A stretch of DNA of 64,000 nucleotides. It comes from Anthonomus grandis grandis. Its lineage: Eukaryota > Arthropoda > Insecta > Coleoptera > Curculionidae. The position numbers and the translations under genes are program-made. Of this stretch, positions 1 to 11,195 are shown in pieces. Position 1 is the first letter of the stretch; every line of letters begins with the position of its first letter. The DNA is taken from positions 25,974,227 to 26,038,226 of the forward strand of contig NC_065546.1 in NCBI RefSeq assembly GCF_022605725.1, in the 5' to 3' direction. The notes under the pieces are model-generated. The model was not told where the DNA came from and did no database searches. It saw nothing but the letters and a program-made list of their open reading frames with translations.

Positions 1-108
1 TTTTGTCTTAAGTTTATACCTAATGTGTGAAGGTCATAGCTTTAGAGTGTGTTCTTATGTTACTTTCTTCTTTTTATTGAACCCCTAGTGGCTTCAATGC
101 GGGGGGCA

Positions 109-301
109 TGTTTAAATAACAATAAAAATATGTCACAGCGGCAACATTGAATTACGTAAGCCAGGCAGGCACGACGCCGACGCGACGAAGCGAGAGGAAG
201 AAAAGAGGTTAGGTTTTCTGTATGTGTTGAGAGTACAACCGGAATAAATCACACCGTAATTTTAAAGAAATTTGGTTGTTTTATTTCAAAATAGAGATAC
301 A
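109..301 (+). repeat. Probable 3' LTR of an LTR retrotransposon (boundaries inferred)
   Basis: A purine-rich tract (GCGGGGGGC, about 98-107) directly precedes TGTTTAAATAAC at 109. This is the usual polypurine-tract then TG arrangement at a 3' LTR. An AATAAA signal lies near 243, and the block can end in ACA at 301. Bases 1-108 would then be the tail of the internal region. No second copy is visible in the window, so both ends are inferred. It abuts LINE sequence on its right. Confidence 0.4.
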
Positions 302-309
302 AAAAAGTG

Positions 310-497
310 TAATTTAAAAACACTATTTATGAAGAATTTTCTTTGTTTGTTGGACATCAAAAACTTCAAGTAGATGAGAGCACCAAGAGTTTGGGTTTAA
401 CACTCGATTCACAGCTAAAGTTAGGTCACAAATCAAATAATATTAAAAAGTCGTAGTGTGCTCTAAAAACCATGTACCCTCATCGACTTTACTTATG
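310..497 (+). pseudogene. LINE (Jockey-like) reverse transcriptase C-terminal part, left half
   Basis: Translating + shows a region that normally follows the RT palm in Jockey-type ORF2 proteins: KSLGLTLDSQLK, then a stop, then CALKTMYPHRLYLCD. The reading sense resumes at 8355 with LVLSNFNHCDVV on the far side of the errantivirus. The two pieces are therefore halves of one LINE copy cut by that insertion. In-frame stops, for example in the KKS-stop-CAL stretch, show it was already dead or has decayed since. Confidence 0.7.
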
Positions 498-501
498 CGA
501 C

Positions 502-679
502 AATTAATACACTAGCTCGAAGATTTTCTTTTTTAAAAAATTTATTTTACAAATAATATTACATTAGAGCTTAAACTACTTCTAAAGTATTCAACTGACT
601 GCTTAAACAATGGGTGAACAAAGAATATATAAACATGCAATATGATATGCTGAGCTAAGGGCTTTCCATAGAGGTAACT
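502..679 (-). repeat. 3' LTR of errantivirus A
   Basis: This 178-bp repeat is nearly identical to 8177-8354. On the minus strand it begins AGTTACC after a GGGAGGAG polypurine tract (680-687) and ends TTAATT. The two copies differ by about four bases (roughly 2%), which indicates a fairly young insertion. Confidence 0.93.
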
Positions 680-755
680 CCTCCCTTGTTAGACAGAACT
701 ACCACTTCAAAGGGGTAGTTGAATTGGAGGGCTGGAACTGATGGCTTCTTCTTCT

Positions 756-1772
756 TTAGGCAATAAATCTTGGTTCTGTAGATAAATAATAAATATGTAC
801 AAAAAATAGCAATAAGTACATATATAAACACGGTTCATAGGCTTGGTGTTCTGGAAAACTCTGGATACGATGAATAATCAGGAATGGATTCGATCCGGTT
901 TCGAAAACTTTGTAGTTCATCCAGCTTGATATCTTGCAAATGAAGTCAAGAGTTGAGGATGGGCACTTCTGTAGAAACTGGAAATCGGGAAATATTATTG
1001 GTTGTTTGTCAACGTCGATTACTTTTTGGAAATTAGTGATCGATAGGTGAGCGACTTTGAAGTTGCATCTGCTGGGTAGGTTTAACAAAAAACTTCCAGA
1101 TAGTCTTCGAACTTCCTTCTCTTGGTGACAACTCAACTGCACCATTTCTTCTTGAGGGAGTACAACGATCCAATCAAATGATTGCTCCAGTTGATTGACT
1201 ATTGATTTTGTGAGACTAATATCAACTTGTGGGCATAAAGTGAAGTTGATATTTTTTGGGGTTTCAAGTAAGCCTACTGCGCAAGAATTCTGGACTCCGA
1301 GATTTTTCAGATCATCTTTATCGCAAAGGAAGGTTCCAGGTTTAACTTCTTTGCATGGGTCCTCTCGATGAATGTAGTGCCATTGATTTTTTATTAAATA
1401 TTTACTTCGCGGTATTTCGTTCGTAATTGCCTTAAAAAAATAACCAGCTACGTTTATTATGCCTCTTTTAGATCGCTTAGAATTAGGGATTAATTCTCTT
1501 ATTTTATTTTCTGTTCCTAACTTAATTAATTGTAGAATTTTTAAATAATTACTTGTATTATTATAGTATCCTTTATGAGTCATTAAAGCACTTGTTACAT
1601 TTATCGCTTGATAATTTAATTTATTTATTTCGTCAAGGATGGGGTTAAGGTCGTAGTAATCTATTAAAGTGTGGGTGTATTTTGTAACTTGAGGTGTTCC
1701 TAATCTGTACGGTAAAATTCCTGGGTTATCTGCTACCTGCGTTATCGTAATTCGGTGGTCATTTGCGAGCAC
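756..1772 (-). pseudogene. env: env, errantivirus A (baculovirus F-like glycoprotein, internally deleted)
   Basis: This 338-aa frame is the env gene of element A, coding for the membrane fusion glycoprotein of insect errantiviruses. Visible features are an N-terminal ILPYRLGTP block, a furin-type site RSKR followed by a fusion-peptide-like GIINVAGYFFKAIT segment, cysteine-rich ectodomain blocks (DPCKEV, GTFLCD, NSCAVG, CNFK), and a C-terminal hydrophobic stretch YMYLLLFFVHIYYL. The sequence passes almost directly from the fusion peptide to the membrane-proximal part. The long helical middle present in the related frame at 39510-40664 is missing, so the product should not fold normally. It overlaps the pol frame by 14 bases; errantivirus env is normally made from spliced RNA. 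Confidence 0.85.
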
Positions 1773-4700
1773 GATCGTCGCAGAGCTGAAAGAGAATAAT
1801 TATTGTGCTGTAAAGTTTTCTTAGTGGGCGTCTTAAATTGCTCATTTGTATTTTACCGTGATTTTTGGTCGTTATTATTTTGCGATTTTCATTTACTGTT
1901 TCAATATTACAGGGTTTTGTAAATTTATCCGATAATTTTTGCCTTTGATGTTTTTTTATATACACACTTTGATTAGGCTGAAATAGCTCGGGCCCATCGC
2001 GTTTTTCATTAATTTTACTAATTAATGTTTCCTTATTTTCAACAAGTCTTTTATTTAGATTTTCGTATAAAAGACGAGATTTTTCTTTATGGGAATTTAC
2101 ATAATCCGTTAAAAGAATTTGATCCAATCTTATATCAAAAGGATCACATGGAGAAATGTGTCCACTTATTACTTCTATGGGTTTAAATTTGGTTACTGAG
2201 TGAATGGAATGATTATATGCTAGTAAAGCATAAATCATTTTTTTAATTATAGGGGTATTATTAAATTCCTGATTATTAACTAAACGTATATGCTCAGATG
2301 AAGTTGAGTGAAGTCTTTCAATAACTCCATTTGACTGAGGATGGTTAGGTGAACAGAAATGTAATTTAATTTTATGTAAATTAAAAAGTTCTGTAAAAAT
2401 AGTGTTTCTGAACTCAGTACCGTTGTCAGCTATTATTTGCTTAGGTACACCGTGCTGACAGAAAAATATTAATAACTTGTCCACAATTTCTGTTGCAGCT
2501 AAAGAATTAAGGAGGTACGCTTGAGCGTATTTTGAGAAGCTATCAATTATTGTTAAGAATTTAACTTGTTCTAATGTGTAGGGGTCTAGGTGTATTATTT
2601 CGAAGGGTTTCGATGCTGTTGGCGTTAAATTCATTTGCATAGTAACTGGGTTTCGTTCGTATTTGCTTCTTTGGCAAATTTCGCAATTATTTATATATGT
2701 TTGGATTGTATTTATTTAAATTTGGCCAATAATAGCGTTCTTTAATTTTCTGTAAGGTTTCATCGATACCGCGATGAATGGTCTTAGATTCATGATAATT
2801 TTGTATTATCTCGGGTATGTCGCGTTTATCGGTTACATCGATTAATTTTTTTAAATATCGTCGAAGTTTGAGAGAAGGCCATTTAAAAGTTTTTCGATTA
2901 ACTTCAGAAAACTTTTCATAAACTTCTGGTTTTTCAAAATAAATATGATATTGTTTATCAGCTATAACATATTCTTTTATTATATTTAAAATATAATTTT
3001 TAAAATTATTTTCGGAAATTTGAGCAGTAATTCTGCGTTTTTTTCTCAAATTAAATTGAAATTTTTGGTTTGGCTTGTGAATGTAAAACAGTTGAAATAA
3101 AAATTTAATTCGCACCCTAATTGACTGGGATATCATGGATTGGTATTCCCACAATAGGGTCTTCACTTTGATTCGTATGAACGGTCATGTCGTCATCATC
3201 AGGTAGTTGGTTATCAGCTGTTGGAGTTGTGACTGGGTCAATGACTTGATGCGTGACGTCATCATCTGGTTGAACCATGGTGGAAATTTGATCTAAATCT
3301 TCTTCTTCTCGTGAAGGTCCTTGTCCTTCCTGTAATTCTCTATTAAACTGTTCGATATAATCTTTAAGATCAAAACTGTTTGTTTCTTCAGTATGTATCT
3401 CTATTCTTGAAAGGGCGTCCGCATTTGTGTTTAGTTTACCTTTTTTGTAAATTACATTATAGTCATATTCATCAAATTTAATACGTCATGGCATTAATTT
3501 GGAACTAGGGTCTTTTAACGAAAATAACCACTGTAAGGGCTTATGATCAGTGATTAAATTAATTTTCCTTCCAAAGATATAAGGGCGGAAATATTTCGTT
3601 GCCCATACTAAGGCCAAAACCTCCTTCTCTGTTGTCGAATAATTTCTTTCCGAATCATTGAGAGTTCTTGATGCATACGCTATTGGTAAATCATGCCCTA
3701 TTGGTCCTTGTGATAGCACTGCTCCAAGGGCTACATTACTAGCATCCGTAGTGAGATTAAATGTTTTTGTAAAATCTGGATACTGTAAGATAGGTTCATT
3801 TACCAAAAGATTTTTACATAAATGAAAACATTCTACAAATTCTTGGGTATGTTCGATGTTCGCACCTTTCTTTAAACATTTAGTTAGTGGTTTTGTTATA
3901 CGGGCAAAGTCCTTAATAAATCTTCTGTAATAGCCCAATAATCCCAGAAATCCTTTGATTTCTTTTGTCGACTTCGGTATTGGATATTTCTTAATTGCTT
4001 GAATTTTGTCCGGGTTTGGTTTGACACCATCTGCTGTTACAACGTGTCCAAGATAGGCGATTTCATTTATCGTAAAAATTCGGACTTATCTAATTGTATT
4101 TTGAAGTTAGATTCTTGAAGTCTTTGAAATACACATCTTAATCGTTCTATGTGTTCTTGTAACGACGTGGAAAATACAATAATGTCGTCTATATAGACTA
4201 GACATTTTTCATTCTGGATACCTTTTAAAATATTGTCCATTACACGCTGGAACGTCGCTGGCGCCTTCTTAAAGCCAAAAGGCATACGCGAAAATTCGTA
4301 ATGTTCATGCTCTGTATTGAATGCTGTTTTTTCGATGTCATCTTCATGCATCTGGCTCTGGTGAAATTCACTTGCCAGGTCTAATGTGGTAAAATAATGA
4401 CATTTGCCAAGTTTGTCCAATAGATCGGTTATATCAGGCAACGGGTATTTGTCACCTAAAGTTTTAGCATTTAGTCCTCTAAAGTCGATAACGACTCGCA
4501 ATTTTTGAGTGCCCGATGCATCTTGCTTTTTGGGGACAACCCAAATTGGTGAACTTCATGGAGAGTTACTTAGTCGAATAATTTTTTATTGCAACATTTT
4601 ATCGATTTGTTTTGCAACTTCGGCTTTGTGTACTTGAGGATAACGGTATGATTTGGTATAAACTGGTATTTCATCTGATGTCCGAATTCTATGTTTAATT

Positions 4701-5460
4701 TTATTCGTGAATGTTAAGGGGTCATTTTCATTATAAAATATGTCACTATATTCTTTAATTAAATTTAATATTTTAGTTTTTTCTTCTAAATTCATATGAT
4801 CAGTTCGAAATTTAGAAAAATTTAATTTGCGTTGGTGTGAATAAACGCTTTCGTCATAATTATTTAAAGAGATTGTTGGTCTTTCAAGGTCTTCTTTGTT
4901 AAATTTTTCTACCTCTATCTCATGCGAAAAGTCTGAAGTTACGGGTTCGTTGGTGTTATTTAATATAGTGGTTAAAGCAAAGCCTTTTCTTACAACTGAT
5001 AAGCATTCCGGGATCTCGCAGTTATGAAACTTCTGATGAGGTATTATAATTTCGCCATTTTTTACAGACGTTTTAATTTTTATAACTTGCTCGACTCGCG
5101 GTGCAATTGTTATGCAGTTTAATTCATTTTTAGTTTCTTGAAATTTTACTTTAATTTTTGCATAATCGAGTTTTGCTTGTAATAATTTAAGATTGTCAAG
5201 TCCTATTAAACCATGAAAAATTTTATGAAACTTAAAAAGATAAAATTTCAAATTTTTCGGTTCAGCCAAATTAAACATTTTTGAAGCGGGAATCAAAGAA
5301 CTAAATTGATGTGCAGATTTTTGAAAAACAGTTGACACTAAAAAGGGGTCATGAAAAATTTTATGAGCATAAAATTTTTCTGCAATGTCAGGGTCAATAA
5401 ACGATTTTGTTGAACCTGAATCAATTAAAATTTTTATTTTGGTTTCTGGAAACTATATAA
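1759..5460 (-). pseudogene. pol: pol, errantivirus A (PR-RT-RNase H-IN, frameshifted)
   Basis: The polyprotein enzymes appear in order on the minus strand. Protease has IDSGSTKSF (about 5345-5450), followed by the linker to 4586. RT has MPFGFKKAPATF and the active site VYIDDIIVF (about 4180-4201). RNase H spans 3486-3938, with TTDASNVALGAVLSQ and LITDHKPLQWLF. The integrase zinc finger uses HESKTIHRG and CEICQRSK, and the catalytic core has DSFSKYAQ, IADNGTEF and NGVIERLHS, so the D, D and E residues are all kept. The integrase C-terminus runs to 1759. At least four frame changes or stops occur (near 4570, 4060, 3480 and 2680), so no full polyprotein can be made. The integrase core itself is one uninterrupted 293-aa frame. 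Confidence 0.9.
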
Positions 5461-5512
5461 GAAAGTTCGCTAGAGTTTGAGAAATTAAAAGAAACTAATT
5501 GAGGTTCATGTA

Positions 5513-7816
5513 TCACGTTTTGGTATTCGTTTGAGAAGTTTCCTGAAAATTTTCATTTTCACAGGGTTCCTCAATTATACCTTCGTTACTTTGCTCAGAA
5601 CCATATTGAGCAAAATAGTTTTCGGTATTACCGTAGTCACAATAATTATAGGGTACATTCGTACAATTCTGTTCTTGAGGGTAATAATATTGTTGTGGAT
5701 AATATTGAGAATGTGTTGAATCATCAATATTATTTTCAGTTTCCGTATTATATAATTCTTCAAAAACAAATTTTGGAGGATTATAATTTTTGGATGTATT
5801 TGGGGTATTTGTTAATGGTTTAAATTTTGAGGAATCTATTCCAGACATAGGGGTTGCTGGTGGTAAATGTTTTATTTGGTTTGGCCTAAATACATTTGTT
5901 GGTGGTTTAGTGTTGCCAAATACTTGTGAGTTTGTGAAAAACTTTTGTGGTGGTCTATTAGGGTTTGGCCTAATAGGCACTGGTTGAGAGGGAAAAGGTG
6001 GTCGAAAATGATCTCTAAATGGTTGAGAATAAAAATAATTATGGTATTGTCTATTTTGATTTGTGTTATTTTGATAATGTTGATTAGGTACGTTATGCCT
6101 TATGTTATTTTGATTTTTTGGCAGATTTAACAAATGTTTTGCGTTATTTTCTGGCAAGTAATGAATATTATGCTTTTGAGTGACAAACTGTAGAGCTTGC
6201 ATAAGATTTTCAGGTCTCATGCATCTAATTGTTGTACCTAGTGGTTCTTTTAAACCTGATAAGAAAGTTTTTAAAGCAAGATTGTTATAAAGAGATCTTT
6301 TAAAAAATTTTGCAGCATCTGTGGGTTCATGTAAATCTACATATGAACACAACAAATTCAAAATATGTAAAATACGATCGTAATATTGACTTGGCTTTTC
6401 GTGATTTAATTGTTTCATCATAACCAAATCCCTGTTTAAACAAACTTCGTCCCTTTGATACGCAAAATTTTTTCTCCCATGTACTAATATTTTGGATATT
6501 TATGACTAACTTAGCTTGCCCTGTTAACTTACTTATTAAAGAATTTAAAATATATACATTTTGAAAATTAGCAGCATTTGTTCTATCATAAAAACTATCA
6601 ATAAGTGATTGGCATGCAGTGGCGAAGCGTACCAGACAAGGTAGACACTGTCTATCCAAAATTATCCAGTTATTTGTTATTAAATTATCACGTAATTATT
6701 TCATGTAATTGTTGAATTAAAATTAAAAAAAAAATTAACACAGCACGTAGCCTCTCCTCACTATTATTAAATAGAATCTAAACATGATTAATAAGATAGC
6801 GGGCATCGCCTGACGCACCAATTAAAATAAAAATGCAGGGCTGACACCCAATTAATGTATACGAGCCCCAGGAAGACACATTAATATTTGTCTTCCGAAA
6901 TTCCGAGCATATAATCGAACCAAATACACATCAAGCAGGGCTACAGAGGTCCGGCCGCATCAGCATTCAGCCTATTACTTATGCAAAATTTACTCTCGGG
7001 AAATTCGAGCTTTTGTCTATCGAAGTCGACCAGCTATTTTATTATGCTGTTGACGGTTATTGTTTATGGACGCGCTTAATCTGGTCGGCCGCAATACATC
7101 TTCAGTTTTGTTTTGATGAATCTGCATTTGGCATTTGGCGCGGGCGCGTGCTATAGTAATTTAATAATTAGTATCTTTATTTTTGGGTGTATAGAAAAGG
7201 TTTTTTTAGTGATTATTTATCAACGACTGTTCGATATTGGCAATTGTATTTTAGTGGTGTTTTTATTTGTCTTTAATTAATTTTAAAATAATGGATATTA
7301 TGGATTTATAAGTTATGGTTATACCTATGTTGTGTTTTTTTGTAAGTTGTATTTATTTTTATCTATCTATCTTTTTATGCTAGTAGTAATTATTTTTTTC
7401 TTTTTTATATCACTTCATAATTTTTCTCTTTGAGTTAATATTTCACGCGCCTTCATTCTCTATTTCATTAAATTGAATAATATTGAATACACATTTCTTT
7501 CTAATTAACGATTTTTATTGTTTGTCTACCCGAAAAAAAAATTCACGCTTCGCCACTGTTGGCATGTTGTTAAATAACGATTATAATCATTTGGATTTCC
7601 GTCAAAAGCGGGAATGCAATTTAAGTATTCTGGTTTAAATTGTGCCATTTCTAAATTATTTGCAATTATAGAATTAAAATTATTACTAGAATTACTATTA
7701 CTTGATTCTAAATTAGATTCTAAATTAGATGCTTCCGTAATTTGGGAAACAGAGTCAGCTGAAGGTTTTATTCTTAATTTGTTAAAAACATCAATTATGT
7801 CTTCGACGTCAGACAT
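5513..7816 (-). pseudogene. gag: gag, errantivirus A, split by a hAT insertion
   Basis: Gag begins at 7816 (MSDVEDIIDVFNKL...) and runs to about 7567, where the hAT miniature element interrupts it. It resumes at about 6608 (SLIDSFYDRTNAANF), shifts frame near 6430, and continues to 5513. The last part is rich in Asn, Pro, Tyr and Gln, with no CCHC zinc knuckle, as is usual for errantivirus Gag. The product would be the structural protein of the particle. With the insertion and the frame change it cannot be expressed whole. Pol follows just downstream. Confidence 0.8.
6617..7558. mobile_element. Non-autonomous hAT element (about 942 bp)
   Basis: The ends are 14-bp perfect inverted repeats (CAGTGGCGAAGCGT ... 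ACGCTTCGCCACTG). Both subtermini also carry the same GGTAGAC / GTCTACC motif. The element is flanked by the exact 8-bp direct repeat TTGGCATG (6609-6616 and 7559-7566). An 8-bp duplication with CAGTGG-type ends is diagnostic of the hAT superfamily. No transposase frame is seen inside, so it must have been moved by an enzyme from elsewhere. Removing it rejoins the gag coding sequence of the host errantivirus. Confidence 0.93.
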
Positions 7817-8176
7817 AAAGAAAATGCAAATATTTAAATATCAATGCATTAAAAATTCAATCAATAGCACTTACATTAGTAGAAGTCCAATCTTCGGCAT
7901 AACTCTAAGGGTGAGGTTCTGGCTAGGCAATGTAGTCCCTTCCAATTCCTTATCCTTGCGAAGACAGGCAATGTTCGTCCTATCCCCCGATGTTTAGTCG
8001 AACAATATGTGATACACAGTTCTACGATAGATTGGGATCTTTTTATTTTCGAAAAAATCCACTCTGGGTTTCACAAAAAAGTCAACTTCACAACAATGTT
8101 CTTTCCGGTTAATTCGTTAAACGAAAAAATCGATCGGCGATTCGATTGATTTCCAGAAATCCGACCCGACTGCGCC
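7817..8176 (-). other. 5' leader and primer-binding site of errantivirus A
   Basis: This is the untranslated leader between the 5' LTR and gag. On the minus strand TGGCGCAGTCGG starts at the LTR edge and matches the tRNA-Ser-type primer site also present in the 33.7-41.5 kb element. I see no gene in the leader. Confidence 0.75.
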
Positions 8177-8354
8177 AATTAACTCACTAGCTCGAAGATT
8201 TTCCTTTTTAAAAAATTTATTTTACAAATAATATTACATTAGAGCTTAAACTACTTCTAAGGTATTCAACTGACTGCTTAAACAATGGGTGAACAAAGAA
8301 TATATAAACATGCAATATGATATGCTGAGCTAAGGGCTTTCCATAGAGGTAACT
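8177..8354 (-). repeat. 5' LTR of errantivirus A
   Basis: Direct repeat of 502-679. On the minus strand it runs from AGTTACC to AATT and is followed by the primer-binding site. It should carry the element's promoter. Confidence 0.93.
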
Positions 8355-9118
8355 CTTGTGTTGTCAAATTTTAATCATTGTGATGTGGTTTAGGAACCTT
8401 GTCTAGATGGTCAAGATTCCTATAGAGTTCAAAAAATGCAAAACTCTTGTATTCGTTTTATTTATGGTATTAATAGGCGAGGTCATGTATCACATAAGCT
8501 TAAGGATCTTAAGTGGCTTAATATGTTTAATAGACATAAGCTACATTCCAGTGTGCTATTTTATAAAATTATTAAATACCGCAGTCCTCCTTACCTATAC
8601 AACAAAATTACATTTCGGACAGACATTCACCACTTAAATTTAAGAAGTAAATCTTTAACTATTCCTAAACACAAAAATCAATTTTTTAATGCGCTATTAC
8701 CCGATATAACTGATATGTTGAATTCCATTTATAGATTCAAAACAAAAGTAAGGCAAATCTTATTAGATAATCAGTAACATGCATATTAAAGCTAGAAGAT
8801 TTATTTTTCATTATTAGATATATTCTTCTGTATTTAATTGCTGTAATCTGTACCAAATCATCAACTACTTAGATATAATGTATATAAATTATATCTAGTA
8901 GTTCGTTTAGTAGTTTAGTTTAATTTATTAGTTGTTAGTTTAATTCGTTAGTTTTATTTAGAAAGTAGTATAGTCCAAAAGTTTTTTATGTTGTAGCTGT
9001 GTAGGTAGAACAGAATCGGCCTTTTCCATGCAGGAGATACATTAGCTTTTATTTACCTCAATTATTGAATACACCTGTAAGCTTATATGCTATGTAATTT
9101 CTATGGTAAATAATAAAC

Positions 9119-9164
<46 letters not shown>

Positions 9165-9165
9165 C
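8355..9165 (+). pseudogene. LINE (Jockey-like) ORF2 C-terminus and 3' tail
   Basis: After the errantivirus the LINE continues with LVLSNFNHCDVV, a stop, and EPCLDG. An open frame then runs to 8777 (QNSCIRFIYGINRRG ... FKTKVRQIL), the RT thumb/C-terminal region typical of Jockey/I-type ORF2 in insects. The 3' UTR follows and ends in a (TTA)n microsatellite at about 9119-9162. LINEs of this kind often end in a short tandem tail rather than plain poly(A). It is the continuation of 310-497. One in-frame stop lies near 8390. Confidence 0.8.
9119..9162 (+). repeat. (TTA)n microsatellite tail
   Basis: About 14 uninterrupted TTA units directly follow the LINE 3' UTR and are most simply its tail. Confidence 0.9.
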
Positions 9166-9415
9166 GACTTAAAAAAAGTTTATTTATTTATTTATTTATT
9201 TATTTACGGAATCCATTTACAAAAGTTTTACATAGCATACCCATACAAACATATATATTCAGATACAAAACCATCTATAAATCAATGAAAGGTGTAGATG
9301 AATTAATTAATTAAGGCCTCTATGAAATAATTTTCTTTAACTGCCCCTTAAAAGATGTAATCCTAGAGTCAAAAAAGCTTATCTGTCCTGACAGACTATT
9401 AGCACTTCGAGCCAT

Positions 9416-9763
9416 TCATGTAATTGGCTCATTAATACCATAATTGGTATGGTGGAATGGGACTGAAAATATTTCTGATTGTCTATTCAATCTGGAAGGC
9501 ACCCTAAGTTTAAAAAGAGACAATAACTCGGGACAGTCTATACTAGCATTTAAAACCTTATGCATAAACCATATGTCGAGTAATGTTCTACATGACTCTA
9601 ATGTGGGTAAGTTCAGGTTACCCTTGACCCACTGATAGTAATACTCCTGTCTCCTGTAACCACATCTAAAAGCAGCCACCCTTAAAAATTTATTTTGAGT
9701 TTTTTCAATCTGCTCGATGTAGCAGTTATATGACGGGGACCACACAATTGAGCCATACTCCAA
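9416..9763 (-). pseudogene. LINE ORF2, C-terminal region
   Basis: A 115-aa frame begins MEYGSIVWSPSYNCYIEQIEK and continues with the QNKFLRVAAFR motif, the region downstream of the RT palm in Jockey-type ORF2. It is the last coding block of the 9179-12960 LINE and is separated from the RT frame by decayed sequence at 9764-10090. Confidence 0.75.
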
Positions 9764-10089
9764 GAGAACAATAAAGTAATCTAAAAGTAAACAAAGACAA
9801 ATCAGTTGTAGACCGTTGGATAAAACCTAGCATTTTCATTGCCCAGCATTTTCATTGCCCAGTCACCTGATTAATGTGACTTTTAAAAGACAACCTGGAG
9901 TCAATAAATATTCCTAAGTCAGAAACCTCTGTTTTGACACAAATTGCTACATTATTTATTTTATAAAGAAAAGCAATAGGGTTTCTTTGCTTAGAAAAAG
10001 TAAACTTATCCCTCAATATCAGGACATTCTATTCAAGTGGCACCAATCAAAGAACAAATTAAGGTCTTTTTACAGGAGCACAGCATCGG

Positions 10090-11195
10090 AAAGGGATGTG
10101 ATAGGCCTAAATAGCTTCACATCATCAGCAAACATTAACACACGACAATTTTCAAGTTTTCAAACTAAATCAATCAAAAAGAGGCAAAACAAAACAGGGC
10201 CTAAGTGAGAGCCCTGTGGCATCCCAGATGGCACCAAAATTTCAGAGGAACATGTACCTCCAAGATTAACAATCTGGGTTCTACCTCTGATGAATCCCGA
10301 GATCCACTGAAGAAGAGGCCTCACAAATACCTAAAGCCCTAAGCTTCTGCAAGAGTACCCTATGGTTAACACTATCAGAAGCCTTGCAAAAATCTGTATA
10401 TATTGAGTCAACCTGAAGTCCCTTCTCCAAGCAGCGGTAGAGGTAGTTGACATACAGCACCAAATTAGCATCAGTAGATCTGCCTTTTATAAATCCAAAT
10501 TGCTCAGGATTAAATAAAGATTTTAAACTCCAGGCAATCGTATGACTGACCAGGCAGTCAAGCAGCTTTGGCAACTCAGATTGGTTACACACAGCCCGAT
10601 AATTGGAAATTTCATTTCTACTACCAGATTTAAAAATGGGTTTTAGAAAACTTCTCTTCCAGAGAGTGGGATAAGAACCAGTACCTAGAGATTTGTTAAA
10701 AATTAACAGTATTGGTTTTGTATGAACACAAACACATTTCTTTAGGAAGAATACCGGAATCCCATCTGGTCCAGCGCAGAGCTTATTCTTAGAGGAAGTA
10801 ATAACCTCATGAACATCCTGCGTTGACAGAGTTAAAAAGCTCAGACAAATTGATTTATCAAATTCAAAAGATGGTATATCATTGACTTGCTCATCCGAAT
10901 AGACGGATGAAAAGTATTCTGCAAACATATCCGCAGTATCCGAGATATTCATACTAATCTTATTATTGTATGTCATTCTGGAGGGAAGGCTAAAACCAGT
11001 TCTTTTACTTCGAATATATGACCAGAAGTATCTCGGATTGCTAGCGAGATTCATTTCCACCTTATTAATATATTGTTGATAGCACAACTCTCTTAAGTAC
11101 TCACATTGATGTCTCAAAAATACAAATTCATCATATTCCTGCTGTTGACCACTAATTTTAAACTTTTTGTGAATTTGTTTCTTTCTTATGATCAA
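10090..11195 (-). pseudogene. LINE ORF2 reverse transcriptase domain
   Basis: The frame at 10281-11195 holds the RT fingers and palm. Motifs are CAGPDGIPVFFLKKC, LKPIFKSGSRNEISNYRAVC, EQFGFIKGRSTDANL and motif A YTDFCKASDSVNH. In active enzymes motif A reads FxDFxKAFD, so the second Asp has become Ser here. A frame change follows, and the polymerase box FADDVKLF is found in the next piece (about 10117-10137). The enzyme copies LINE RNA at a nicked target. The altered motif A and the broken frame make this copy inactive. Confidence 0.85.

Larger units (their letters stand above)
502..8354 (-). mobile_element. Errantivirus-type Ty3/gypsy retrotransposon with env, element A (minus strand)
   Basis: Two 178-bp direct repeats (502-679 and 8177-8354) differ at about four positions and start with AGTTACC and end with AATT on the minus strand. 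Next to the right LTR is TGGCGCAGTCGG, the tRNA-Ser-type primer site known from 17.6 and 297. Next to the left LTR is a GGGAGGAG polypurine tract. Between them lie gag, pol (protease, RT, RNase H, integrase) and env, in that order. All are broken by frameshifts or deletions, and gag is split by a hAT miniature element. No 4-bp target duplication is seen (CGAC on the left, CTTG on the right). It sits inside a LINE. Confidence 0.93.

Noticed and set aside
5531..6130. Plus-strand frames in the gag region of errantivirus A
   Set aside because: They are antisense shadows of the minus-strand gag, with no family resemblance of their own.
9103..9288. Open frame with a poly-Tyr run
   Set aside because: It is the translation of the (TTA)n microsatellite and the neighbouring LINE tail.
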